Assembly: GCF_016722925.1 (NCBI RefSeq)
Contig: NZ_JAEQNC010000015.1
Location: 102,261 to 140,771, forward strand
Length of the DNA stretch: 38,511 nt
Direction: 5' to 3'
Source: Phytoamicus setariae
GTDB taxonomy: Bacteria; Pseudomonadota; Alphaproteobacteria; Rhizobiales; Rhizobiaceae
Shown: positions 1 to 7,725 of the stretch, one piece after another
Layout of the letters: each line of letters starts with the position of its first letter
Position numbering within the stretch: the stretch's first letter is position 1
Translations under genes and position numbers: made by a program
Notes under the pieces: generated by a model
Databases searched by the model: none
Told to the model about the DNA's origin: nothing
The model's input: only the letters and a program-made list of their open reading frames with translations

Positions 1-917
1 GTCGCGGTGTCGGCGCCGTCCACGTCATCGACAGAGATCGAGCCCGTGGCGACCAGGTTGCCGGCGGTGACATCGCTGTCTTCGGTCACCGAGGTGTCCG
101 AACCTTCCAACACCTCGATCTTCGCAGGATCGTTGACCTCTGATACAGCGATTGTTGCCGTATCTGAGCCACTGGAGAATGCCGATGTGGTACCGTTGGT
201 GGTCGTGTCGGCAAGCGTGCCATGCACACCGCTGGTCTGGTCCCAGGCATGATAGGTGAACGAAGCATCCGTTCCATTCTCACCGTTCGGCACAAAGCGG
301 ATGCTGTCGGCGGCACCCAGCAACAGTGCCCCTGTGCCGCTTACCGATCCGACATTTACCCAGTCGGCGCTGCCGGCCAGCTGGTACTGCCATGTTCCGT
401 TGCCGCTGGTGAGGCCGGTGATGGCGATGCCTTCGACCGCGCCGGTATCGACATCGGCGACACTGTCCCCAAGCACACTGGCAATCGTCTGACCGGCATT
501 GTCGACAGCATCTTCATTGATCGATGTGAGGTGTGGAGAGGATAGCGTCAGAACCGGTGCGTCGTTGGCAGCAGCAACATGTAAAGTCGCCGTATTAGGG
601 GACTGATCCGTTCCTCCGTCAAAACCGAACCATTTCGAATAGACTTGAAAATCGAAAGAAACGTCTCCGTTCGCATTGGCGACCGGTGTCCAGACGAGAT
701 TGGGGATATCGCTGGCGGCAATTTTATCGCCCGATTCAACGGCTGTCCCGTTAAGCGTCAGTGTGCCGGACGCCGGCAGCGTGGTAATCTTGACGCCACC
801 AAACGTGTCCCCGAACCAGGAATCTGCATCGCTCCAACCAAAATCGCTTGACGTGAATGTATAAGCCCCATCTTCATTGATGGTTTTCTCAAAATCTGTT
901 CCTGTCGGATTAGCCAT
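1..917 (-). CDS. Large VCBS/cadherin-like repeat adhesin, N-terminal part (partial)
   Basis: An open frame runs from ATG at 917 off the left edge of the window (305 codons seen, no stop). The start is set by AGGGAGAG four bases upstream. Residues 1 to about 120 look like a cadherin/Ig-like beta domain that ends in the typical linker ANDAPVLTL. A second beta-rich domain follows and ends in SEVNDPAKIEV. A third unit begins VTEDSDVTAGNLVATGSISV, the hallmark of VCBS repeats. The residue bias (Asp, Gly, Thr, Asn, Ser; almost no Cys or Lys) and the lack of an N-terminal signal peptide fit the family of giant calcium-binding surface adhesins exported by type I secretion, whose export signal is C-terminal and would lie outside this window. 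The role (surface attachment or biofilm) is inferred from the family. No secretion genes are visible here. Confidence 0.85.
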   Translation of the reverse strand, partial: MANPTGTDFEKTINEDGAYTFTSSDFGWSDADSWFGDTFGGVKITTLPASGTLTLNGTAVESGDKIAASDIPNLVWTPVANANGDVSFDFQVYSKWFGFDGGTDQSPNTATLHVAAANDAPVLTLSSPHLTSINEDAVDNAGQTIASVLGDSVADVDTGAVEGIAITGLTSGNGTWQYQLAGSADWVNVGSVSGTGALLLGAADSIRFVPNGENGTDASFTYHAWDQTSGVHGTLADTTTNGTTSAFSSGSDTATIAVSEVNDPAKIEVLEGSDTSVTEDSDVTAGNLVATGSISVDDVDGADTA

Positions 918-1919
918 AAAACTCTCCCTGAGTACACGTTACACAACGGAAGACGCAGAGCTGCGGCGTCGGCAAAGCTTCGCCGACGAAGTAAAATGCT
1001 CGACTTCGCGTAGACCGTAATTAATAAAAGGTAGAAACGCCCCTCTCGGACGATCCCTTCGACGGAAGCCTTGCACCACAAGTTTGATAAAGTAAAGAAA
1101 TTGTTAAAGTCTATTCATTGTCACGTATATGCACCTGAATTGCTTCAGGCATCATTTTTGTTGCTAAAATACGTAAAATATACGGAATAGTACTTTATAT
1201 TAGCTAAAAATTACGATTTAGCTGCAGTTAACCAAGTGTGAAGATTTGGTAGTTACCTGATTAAATTGCAACCACATTTGGAACTATCCCTGCTTCGAAT
1301 GCGCCAATAGAATACAATTCTGAGTATTTGAAAGAAATTTGGTGGATATATTCTTGTCGCGACGAGTTTAAAGCTGGCTTTGTTCTGGAAAGTATCGCGG
1401 CATAGGATATATTTTCACGCGCTGATATTTGCTACGAACCGATGGCAAAAGCCAGAATAGATTGAGAGACCGCAGGTATCTCGTCTAACCTCGACTTTGT
1501 TTCCCTCCGGAGGTTGGTCGCGCGCGAGATCGGGGTCAACCTTCGGAATACGCCAGGCGTCGCAACCGCCAGCGGCCTTCGGTGCGACGCAGGAACGCGA
1601 ACCTATCGTCCGTAGAATTCGAGCGCCAGCGGAGAAGATGATCTGAGGGGCAAAACGCTTGGCCAATCGGATTGATTGCAGGGCATGTTGCGTGGATAGT
1701 GTTTGCAGCCGCATCTTCCTCTGGCATCAAGGCAAGCACATGAATGCCTATCCAGCATGCCCCGGTAGCAAGTTCGTGAGATCGACCAGGCCAAAGCGCG
1801 CTGTTGTCGGCAAGGCGTGGACCGATCGGACGGGGCTCGCTCCGCGGTGCCGGTGCTTCCCTGCAGCCATGTGTCGATGTGGCCGCGACCTTTCACCCAC
1901 TGGAAACGGAGTGCGCCTC
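918..1919. other. 1-kb gene-free stretch with AT-rich core, leader of the adhesin gene
   Basis: I see no convincing gene here. Bases about 1080-1420 are clearly richer in A and T than the surroundings. Close to the adhesin start there is a 7-bp hairpin (CGTCGGC at 967-973, GCCGACG at 982-988), with an overlapping alternative (CGAAGT at 987-992, ACTTCG at 1003-1008). These could fold in a 5' leader of the adhesin mRNA. The GC-rich part 1500-1900 has short open frames on both strands but none with recognisable protein character. Confidence 0.5.
1133..1150. promoter_or_regulatory. Short dyad in the AT-rich region upstream of the adhesin
   Basis: The dyad CCTGAA-TTGC-TTCAGG (1134-1149) sits in AT-rich DNA about 220 bp upstream of the adhesin start. 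Its size and ACCTG-type arms resemble LuxR-family or other dimeric regulator sites, but no regulator can be named from the sequence. It may be chance. Confidence 0.25.
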
Positions 1920-2291
1920 ATGAAACGACCTCAGGCATATTCGCAGACCACGCCGGATTTTGCGCGGGCAGCAATCAGGATTGTTGCGGGCGCATTTGTC
2001 AGCGTCCTGATTTTTGGCGTTTCAATGGGTGGGAGAGGGTTGGCTGCGGCGAACATCGACGATTTTCCATTGGCCATTCAGTGCGAATACAAGGACATCG
2101 TTCATGTGTATTACCTAAGTCGCCTCAGGCCGGACGGCACGGCAACCTACATCACGCCGGATCGGCTTGGAGGGACCATCTCCATCGATGGCGTTGCCAA
2201 TGCCATGGGCGGAACGGGTGAGGGATCCTGCCTGGGCAAGACGCTAAAACAGCTGCGAGAATCGGGTCAGACGCTGGAAATCCATCGTTGA
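1920..2291 (+). CDS. Small exported hypothetical protein
   Basis: This is a 123-residue protein. I chose ATG at 1920, which has GGAG about ten bases upstream, over an open extension back to 1659 whose Cys/Arg-rich translation looks non-coding. Residues about 22-44 form a hydrophobic segment ending in GLAAA, consistent with a signal peptide cleaved near residue 46. The mature part of about 77 residues has two Cys (in IQCEYKD and GSCLGKTLKQL), which could form a disulphide in the periplasm. I do not recognise a named family and give no function. It lies alone between the adhesin leader and the decarboxylase, tail to tail with the latter. Confidence 0.6.
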   Translation: MKRPQAYSQTTPDFARAAIRIVAGAFVSVLIFGVSMGGRGLAAANIDDFPLAIQCEYKDIVHVYYLSRLRPDGTATYITPDRLGGTISIDGVANAMGGTGEGSCLGKTLKQLRESGQTLEIHR

Positions 2292-2436
2292 CTTCGTTTC
2301 AAGGCAGCACGCGACAGGTCGCAAGCAGACCTTTTGGCAGGCGCTTCGCCCTTGGGCGCGCCGGATCACCCCGGCGCCGATGCTCAAACCAGGCAATCGC
2401 GCGGTGGGGCATCCCGGGCGCTCCCCGTGTTGCCGG

Positions 2437-5148
2437 TCATCGCTTGGCCTTGGCGGCAACCGCGTCGGGTTTGACCAACTTCAGTCCCCGCGCTTTCTCG
2501 TAGCCGTGGATCTCCTTCACATCCAGCTTGCGCATGAAGTCGATCGTCTCCTGCGTCAGCACCTGCCCGGGCACCATGATCGGGAAGCCCGGAGGATAGG
2601 GAATGACGAAATTGGCTGAGACCATCTCCGGCCCGTCCCGCAGGCGCCGGTCGCACTCGGCGCCGTTAAGCGGAACGTATTCGCACACCGAGGCGTCATA
2701 TGCGTGGAAGAATGCGGTACGGATGTCGCCTTCGGGCGTCATGCGCCCTGCGTCGCCGCGGTAGATTTCGTGGAAATGGCTGAAGTTGGGAAGGTCGGGC
2801 ACATCGGTCATCAGCGACTTTACCCGTGCTGCGAATGCCGCACGCTCTTCCTCCCCGCCATCGGCCAGGCGCTTCTCGATGCCATGGCATATCTCGACCA
2901 AGACTCGGATCAGATGCGCGACATCGCTGCGCGTATTGTTGATATTCGACTGCAGCAACACGCTGTTGCGCGACGTCTTGTTTAGCTGGATATCGTACTC
3001 ATTGGCCAGCAGCCCCTTGAATTGCGTGCCGTCGAAACCGGCGGTTCCGCAGACCAGCGTCATGCGCGTGGGATCAAGGTAGAATTCGTCTTCCTGCATT
3101 GCCTTGAGTGCTGTGGTCCAGGTCGAGCCAGGCGCCAGATAGTCCTTGAAGCCAGACTGCCGATACTCGGCGGGTATCATCTCATCGGCACCAAGCACGC
3201 GGAAGTATTTGGAGATCGTCTCATGCTCGTTGACCGCATGACGGATCTTGAGTGCGATCTCGATCGCATTCATCACCAGCCCATAGCCATCGAGTTCCAT
3301 CTGCCGTCGCGCAACGTCGAGGCTGGCAATCAGCTGCTGGTTCGGGCTGGTCGAGGCGTGCGTGAAGACGGCCTCGTGGAACTGCGCCTCGACCGTGTGA
3401 AAGTCCACGTCCTTGACGAGCAACATCGAACCCTGCCGGATCGCCGACATCGACTTGTGTGTCGAGTTGGTCTGGTAGACGCGAAGGCGCACCGCACGCG
3501 GGTCGGGGATCAGCCGAGCGGCAAGCAGCGCGTCGTCCGAAGGATCGTCGCCGAGGTCCGCGCGTTGCTTCTCATAGGCCTTGACCGACCTGGGATCCCG
3601 CAGCCATTCCTCCAAATCGGCTGCGGCGCCCATGGCCGTGCGCGGGCGCAGGAATGGCGAGAACCGGGCAAATCCGGACCACGCCTCGTCCCACAGGAAG
3701 ATGAGGTCCGGCTTGATGGCGAGGCATTCCTCCATGACGCGCCTGACATTGTACATGTGCCCGTCGAAGGTGCAGTTGGTCAGGTCCAGCAGCCTCAGCC
3801 GGCCGAGCCGCCCTTCCGCCCTCAGTGCCAGCAGCGCGCGCTTGATGGTGGCGAGCGGCACGGCGCCGTACATCGAATACTCCGTCATCGGGAACGCTTC
3901 GACGTAATAGGGCTGCGCGCCCGTCAGCACCATGCCGTAGTGGTGCGACTTGTGGCAGTTGCGATCGACGACCGCGATGTCGCCGGGCGCCAGCAGCGCC
4001 TGCACAGCCATCTTGTTGGACGTGGATGTGCCGTTCGTCACGAAAAAGACGTGGTCGGCGCCGAAGGCGCGTGCGGCCATTTCCTGCGAACGCTTGATGT
4101 TGCCTGTAGGCTCCAGCAGGCTGTCGAGGCCACCCGTCGTCGCACTGCTTTCCGCCAGGAAGAGGTTAAGGCCGTAGAATTCGCCCATGTCGCGGATCCA
4201 GTCCGACTTGAAGACCGACTTGCCGCGGGCAATGGGCAGGGCATGAAATGTGCCGATCGGCCGCCGCGCATATTTCTTCAGATTGTCGAAGAATGGCGTT
4301 TCGTAGCGCGCCTGGACGCCTTCAAGGATGGCGAGGTGCATCTCGAGCGGTTCCTCAACCGCGTAGAAGACGCGCCGCACCGCGTCCGCTGCCGGGTCGC
4401 CGGCAATATCCTCCACCTGATGGTCGGAGAGCAGGTAGACGTCGAGTTCCGGCCGGATCCGCTTCAAGGCGCGTGCAAGGCGAAGCGCCGACATGTCGGG
4501 TCCCTCGGATTCCCCAAGCGGGTCAAGCACGGAGCGCAGCACTGGCGCTTCATGGCGCGAGCGGTAGGGAAAGCCTTCGGCAAGCACTACGGAAACGATA
4601 TCGGGGTTCATTGCCGTGGCGCATATCGCGTCCTCGAAGGATCCCACCAAGATGGGTTCGTAGATGAAGGAATCCTCAGCCCGGCGTAGCCTTCGGATCT
4701 CCGCAGCGAACGCGGCCCAACGTGCGGCAGGCTGGCTGTTGACGAACAGAACTTCAAAATAGGGGCGGCGGCCACCCGGTTCACCGGTTCCGGGGGGCAA
4801 TATATCGGGCACTTCGGTCGCCGGCATCTCTTCATGGACGTCCCACTCGTTCGGGCGTCCGCGATAGGCATGGGTGAGCAGCCCATTGGAAATGCGCCGC
4901 GCGAGTTTTGCCGCTCCGCCCGCATCGTTGGTGGCAATGCGTTCCGCCAGCGCCGAGAGCAATCGGCCACCCGGATAGGCGTGGTACTCCTCTGCCGGCT
5001 CCACCGCAGCGATCGCCGCCTCAAGTGCCGCCCTCTCGCCGCGCTTGTTCGCCCAGGCATCGGCCAGCGTTGTGATCTCGCGCCAATTATCGGCACGTGC
5101 CGAGTGTATGAGCAGAAACTGATCGATACGTGTGGTCTTGTTTGGCAT
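2437..5148 (-). CDS. Ornithine/lysine/arginine decarboxylase family PLP enzyme
   Basis: This is a 903-residue cytoplasmic enzyme of the fold-type I Orn/Lys/Arg decarboxylase family. It decarboxylates a basic amino acid to a polyamine precursor; the substrate (arginine, lysine or ornithine) cannot be told from sequence alone. Supporting motifs are FFVTNGTSTSNKMAVQ, DRNCHKSHHYGMV, FLWDEAWSGFARF and NSTHKSMSAIRQGS, in which Lys565 should bind pyridoxal phosphate. Residues about 1-270 form a long N-terminal part that includes a receiver-like segment (LLSDHQVEDIAG). The total is longer than the roughly 710-750 residues of enterobacterial LdcC/SpeF/AdiA. GGGAGGA lies four bases upstream of the ATG. 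It is a monocistronic gene, with no antiporter beside it, so an acid-resistance pair is not evident. Confidence 0.9.
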   Translation of the reverse strand: MPNKTTRIDQFLLIHSARADNWREITTLADAWANKRGERAALEAAIAAVEPAEEYHAYPGGRLLSALAERIATNDAGGAAKLARRISNGLLTHAYRGRPNEWDVHEEMPATEVPDILPPGTGEPGGRRPYFEVLFVNSQPAARWAAFAAEIRRLRRAEDSFIYEPILVGSFEDAICATAMNPDIVSVVLAEGFPYRSRHEAPVLRSVLDPLGESEGPDMSALRLARALKRIRPELDVYLLSDHQVEDIAGDPAADAVRRVFYAVEEPLEMHLAILEGVQARYETPFFDNLKKYARRPIGTFHALPIARGKSVFKSDWIRDMGEFYGLNLFLAESSATTGGLDSLLEPTGNIKRSQEMAARAFGADHVFFVTNGTSTSNKMAVQALLAPGDIAVVDRNCHKSHHYGMVLTGAQPYYVEAFPMTEYSMYGAVPLATIKRALLALRAEGRLGRLRLLDLTNCTFDGHMYNVRRVMEECLAIKPDLIFLWDEAWSGFARFSPFLRPRTAMGAAADLEEWLRDPRSVKAYEKQRADLGDDPSDDALLAARLIPDPRAVRLRVYQTNSTHKSMSAIRQGSMLLVKDVDFHTVEAQFHEAVFTHASTSPNQQLIASLDVARRQMELDGYGLVMNAIEIALKIRHAVNEHETISKYFRVLGADEMIPAEYRQSGFKDYLAPGSTWTTALKAMQEDEFYLDPTRMTLVCGTAGFDGTQFKGLLANEYDIQLNKTSRNSVLLQSNINNTRSDVAHLIRVLVEICHGIEKRLADGGEEERAAFAARVKSLMTDVPDLPNFSHFHEIYRGDAGRMTPEGDIRTAFFHAYDASVCEYVPLNGAECDRRLRDGPEMVSANFVIPYPPGFPIMVPGQVLTQETIDFMRKLDVKEIHGYEKARGLKLVKPDAVAAKAKR

Positions 5149-5682
5149 CGTGTCCTCCCAAACTGGCTGTTAATAGGCTCACTCCACGACTATCGGTTGT
5201 GGGGGTTGGTCGCGGATTTAATGTCGTTCGCAAGATGGTTCAGATGCACTAGGAATGCTGGACCCAGCATTTAGCGTTCTTCAGCTCCAAAGGACGATCC
5301 AATGGCTTCGACCGGAGCGCTCGGTAATCATCGTCACATGGATCATTGCCCAAAGTCAGCAGAGTGTTCCAGGCGGCATCAGCAGCAGTATATCCAAGCC
5401 TCGGGATCCGGCTTTTGCGCGATCGTTGATCATTCCAACAACGCGCTGGTTGTATATGCGTCCCAGCAGCATCCCAGCTATATGAGGGAAGCGTAACATA
5501 TAATTCTCGGAACATACAACGGGTTTAAACGGTACGGTTGTTGCGAGAAATACCAAGCAAGCAGCGCGGTCTTGGGTCAGCGAGCACAACCATCAGCCAC
5601 CTTTTCGAAGCCTATGCCGGATCCACGGGTGCCGGAAACCCAGCGAATGCGAGTTGCAGCATGGATCTCGATCGGATGCAAT
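5149..5682. other. Gene-free stretch between decarboxylase and glycoamylase-like gene
   Basis: About 530 bp with only short open frames of no protein character. It must hold the decarboxylase promoter (minus strand) and the 3' end of the neighbouring transcript. I see no clear terminator or riboswitch fold by eye. Confidence 0.4.
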
Positions 5683-7002
5683 TCAAAGCCAGCCGCCGGT
5701 GAAACCTGCACGGCGCAATCCGGTGACGATGGGCCGGCATTGCTTCATGATGTCCCACAGCAGGCCCGTTCGATGGTTTTCAATCATCAGCACGACCGGT
5801 GCCTGGTCGATGCCGAAGTGATAGGGGCTTACCCACCATCCAGTCGGGCTGTCTTCCACCGCGTATGTCTGGTTGAATGATGGTTTGAAGCCATAAAGCC
5901 GTGTCATGCCGAGATCCATGCGCGCGAAAGTCCGGACCGTGGGTACAACAATCTCCGGTGCGAAGGGCAGTGAGCCGATGACGACCCACGGGCAGACCGT
6001 CCCATCGTCCGGTCCAAAGGGAGCGCCCCGGGCAACGTAATCGAAAAACTGCTGCTCCATGCCATTGATGTTGCGTTTGACGGAACCCGGACCATCGCAT
6101 GCTGTGAATCCCCAGCAATACTCTCCGTAGCCCGCATAGCCCATCGGATTGCGAATCGCGTATTCCTGCTGCACATAGGTCGCGTGCCTGCTGTTCTCGA
6201 AATAATCGCTGTCGTGCTGCCGCATGAAGGCGTCGCGAATGCCGCGAAAATCGAGCCACATATGCGAGAGCTGGTGGGTAAACAACGGCCCCGAATAGAG
6301 CAGCTCTCGACCATAGATATTTCGCCAATCGTAGCTTTCCGTATAGGCCTCGAAGCTCTCGGGCGGCAGTGGGTGTGTCGGGGATCCAAGACCAATGACA
6401 TAGAGCAGCAAGCCTTCGTCGTAGCCGCGCCATCGATAAGGAATAAAGCCGCTCTCGGGGCGCCAGCCATGCGTCAGCGTTGCCCCGCCGTTGCAGGCCC
6501 AGTTCCAGTCCGCTCGCTCGTAGAGCGCCATTGCAAGCCGGCGAATTTCTGCCTCCTCTGCAGTGTCCTGGTTGAAGTAGGTCGCAACTGTCAAAGCCCC
6601 CGCAAACAGATAGGCGGAATCGATAGTAGATAACTCGCAATCCCAAACCCGGCGTCCCGTTTCGATGTCCAGGAAATGGTAGAAAAAGCCTTTGTAGCCA
6701 GAGGCATGCGGCTCGGGGCCCTGGGGACAGGCCATCAGGTAGCTCAAGCGGTGACGGGTAATCTTTGCGGCAAACTCCCGGATAATCACGCCGCGCGAGA
6801 CAGCGACCGGAATGGTCGCCAGTGCCATGCCGGTTGCCGCGATGCTGGCGGGCGTGTTCGGCTCGGTCTTGTCGCGAACAAGGCCATTGTCCGGGTTCGT
6901 GCATTGCAGGTAGTAGAGCAGCGTTGTGAATTGCAGCCGACCCAGGTCCTGTTCGGTTGGCATCCGGTCGTGATCGGTGTCTGTCGAAAGCGTTTCGGGC
7001 AT
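5683..7002 (-). CDS. Glycoamylase-like family protein (GH144-type beta-glucan active)
   Basis: The protein has about 439 residues and resembles the glycoamylase-like domain (Pfam Glycoamylase) found in cyclic beta-1,2-glucan synthases and in endo-beta-1,2-glucanases of family GH144. Typical segments are LQFTTLLYYLQ near the N-terminus, then VWDCELSTIDSAYLFAG, WRGYDEGLLLYVIGLGSP, PLFTHQLSHMWLDFRG and YGEYCWGFTACDGPG. These form the (alpha/alpha)6 toroid core. The likely role is hydrolysis or remodelling of a beta-glucan, perhaps cyclic or linear beta-1,2-glucan. There is no signal peptide, which suggests cytoplasmic action, unlike many GH144 enzymes. The start is uncertain: ATG 7002 has no clear ribosome site, and the frame stays open to a TTG at 7125. 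No transporter or synthase is adjacent. Confidence 0.75.
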   Translation of the reverse strand: MPETLSTDTDHDRMPTEQDLGRLQFTTLLYYLQCTNPDNGLVRDKTEPNTPASIAATGMALATIPVAVSRGVIIREFAAKITRHRLSYLMACPQGPEPHASGYKGFFYHFLDIETGRRVWDCELSTIDSAYLFAGALTVATYFNQDTAEEAEIRRLAMALYERADWNWACNGGATLTHGWRPESGFIPYRWRGYDEGLLLYVIGLGSPTHPLPPESFEAYTESYDWRNIYGRELLYSGPLFTHQLSHMWLDFRGIRDAFMRQHDSDYFENSRHATYVQQEYAIRNPMGYAGYGEYCWGFTACDGPGSVKRNINGMEQQFFDYVARGAPFGPDDGTVCPWVVIGSLPFAPEIVVPTVRTFARMDLGMTRLYGFKPSFNQTYAVEDSPTGWWVSPYHFGIDQAPVVLMIENHRTGLLWDIMKQCRPIVTGLRRAGFTGGWL

Positions 7003-7459
7003 GATTGCTGACCAATAATGAGGTGGGCATCGTCCATGCGCTGGCCCTCGTCCAGCATTCCGCTCATCCACCAAGGGCTTGGTGGCCGCCACCATCCTGT
7101 AGGTCGCCGAGCCAGACCAGGCCAATTTACGGGCTGCTAACTCTTGGTGTGCATGAGTCTAGCGCTGGCTACATCCTCCTGCAATAGCGTCTTTGATAGG
7201 GCATTGTCTCCTTCTCGGTGTTCCGATTTCGGCGAGCACCATCATGTCGGAAGGTGTCGTCGTTCCTTCCTCCTTTTCGCCGCGGATGCGGAAGTTATCG
7301 TGGTTCGTGCGGTGGCAGGTGAAACGGTGGATGAGCCAAGGATCGCATGTAAGGCAGAGATGACCGCCTTGCCCTTCGTCAACCGGGCATCAAGGTCGCA
7401 ATCCGATAACCAGTATCGGAATTTTCCAACGGCGGCCTACGGACGAGAATTACGAAAAA
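7003..7459. other. Gene-free stretch between glycoamylase-like gene and tRNA-Arg
   Basis: About 450 bp directly downstream of the 3' end of the tRNA. I see no gene, no integrase fragment and no repeat of the tRNA 3' end that would mark an attachment site. Confidence 0.4.
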
Positions 7460-7536
7460 TGGTGATCCCGGCGCGATTCGAACGCGCGACCCCCAGATTA
7501 GGAATCTGGTGCTCTATCCTGCTGAGCTACGGGACC
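7460..7536 (-). tRNA. tRNA-Arg (anticodon CCT)
   Basis: A complete 77-nt cloverleaf reads on the minus strand. The acceptor arm is GGTCCCG paired with CGGGATC, followed by an encoded A-CCA. The D arm is GCTC/GAGC, the anticodon stem CCAGA/TCTGG encloses loop TTCCTAA with anticodon CCT, the variable loop has 5 nt, and the T arm is GCGCG-TTCGAAT-CGCGC. It decodes the AGG codon, which is rare in GC-rich rhizobia. Such genes are frequent integration targets, and accessory-type genes lie on its 3' side (lower coordinates). Confidence 0.97.
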
Positions 7537-7725
7537 GTTGGCTATCTCCATACAAAAGTGGAGGTGTTTCGCCAAGGGTTTTTCGCTTGAACCCGAAAAA
7601 TCCTGCAGCATGTCTTCGTGGTTCCCGGGGAAACGGCGGCGTGCCGCCGGCGGACTGCATTCGGAATCTCCCAACTGTCGCCCGGTCCCCGGTGACCGGA
7701 CTATTTCACGCGAACATGCTCGTGC

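Noticed and set aside
1536-1739. Minus-strand frame ending DDRFAFLRRTEGRWRLRRLAYS
   Set aside because: The end looks protein-like and could be the tail of a decayed gene, but nothing upstream supports it and I cannot name a family.
3022-4689. 555-codon plus-strand open frame
   Set aside because: It lies wholly antisense to the decarboxylase, whose motifs are clear. Its translation is rich in Arg, His, Val and Gly, as expected from the complement of GC-rich codons.
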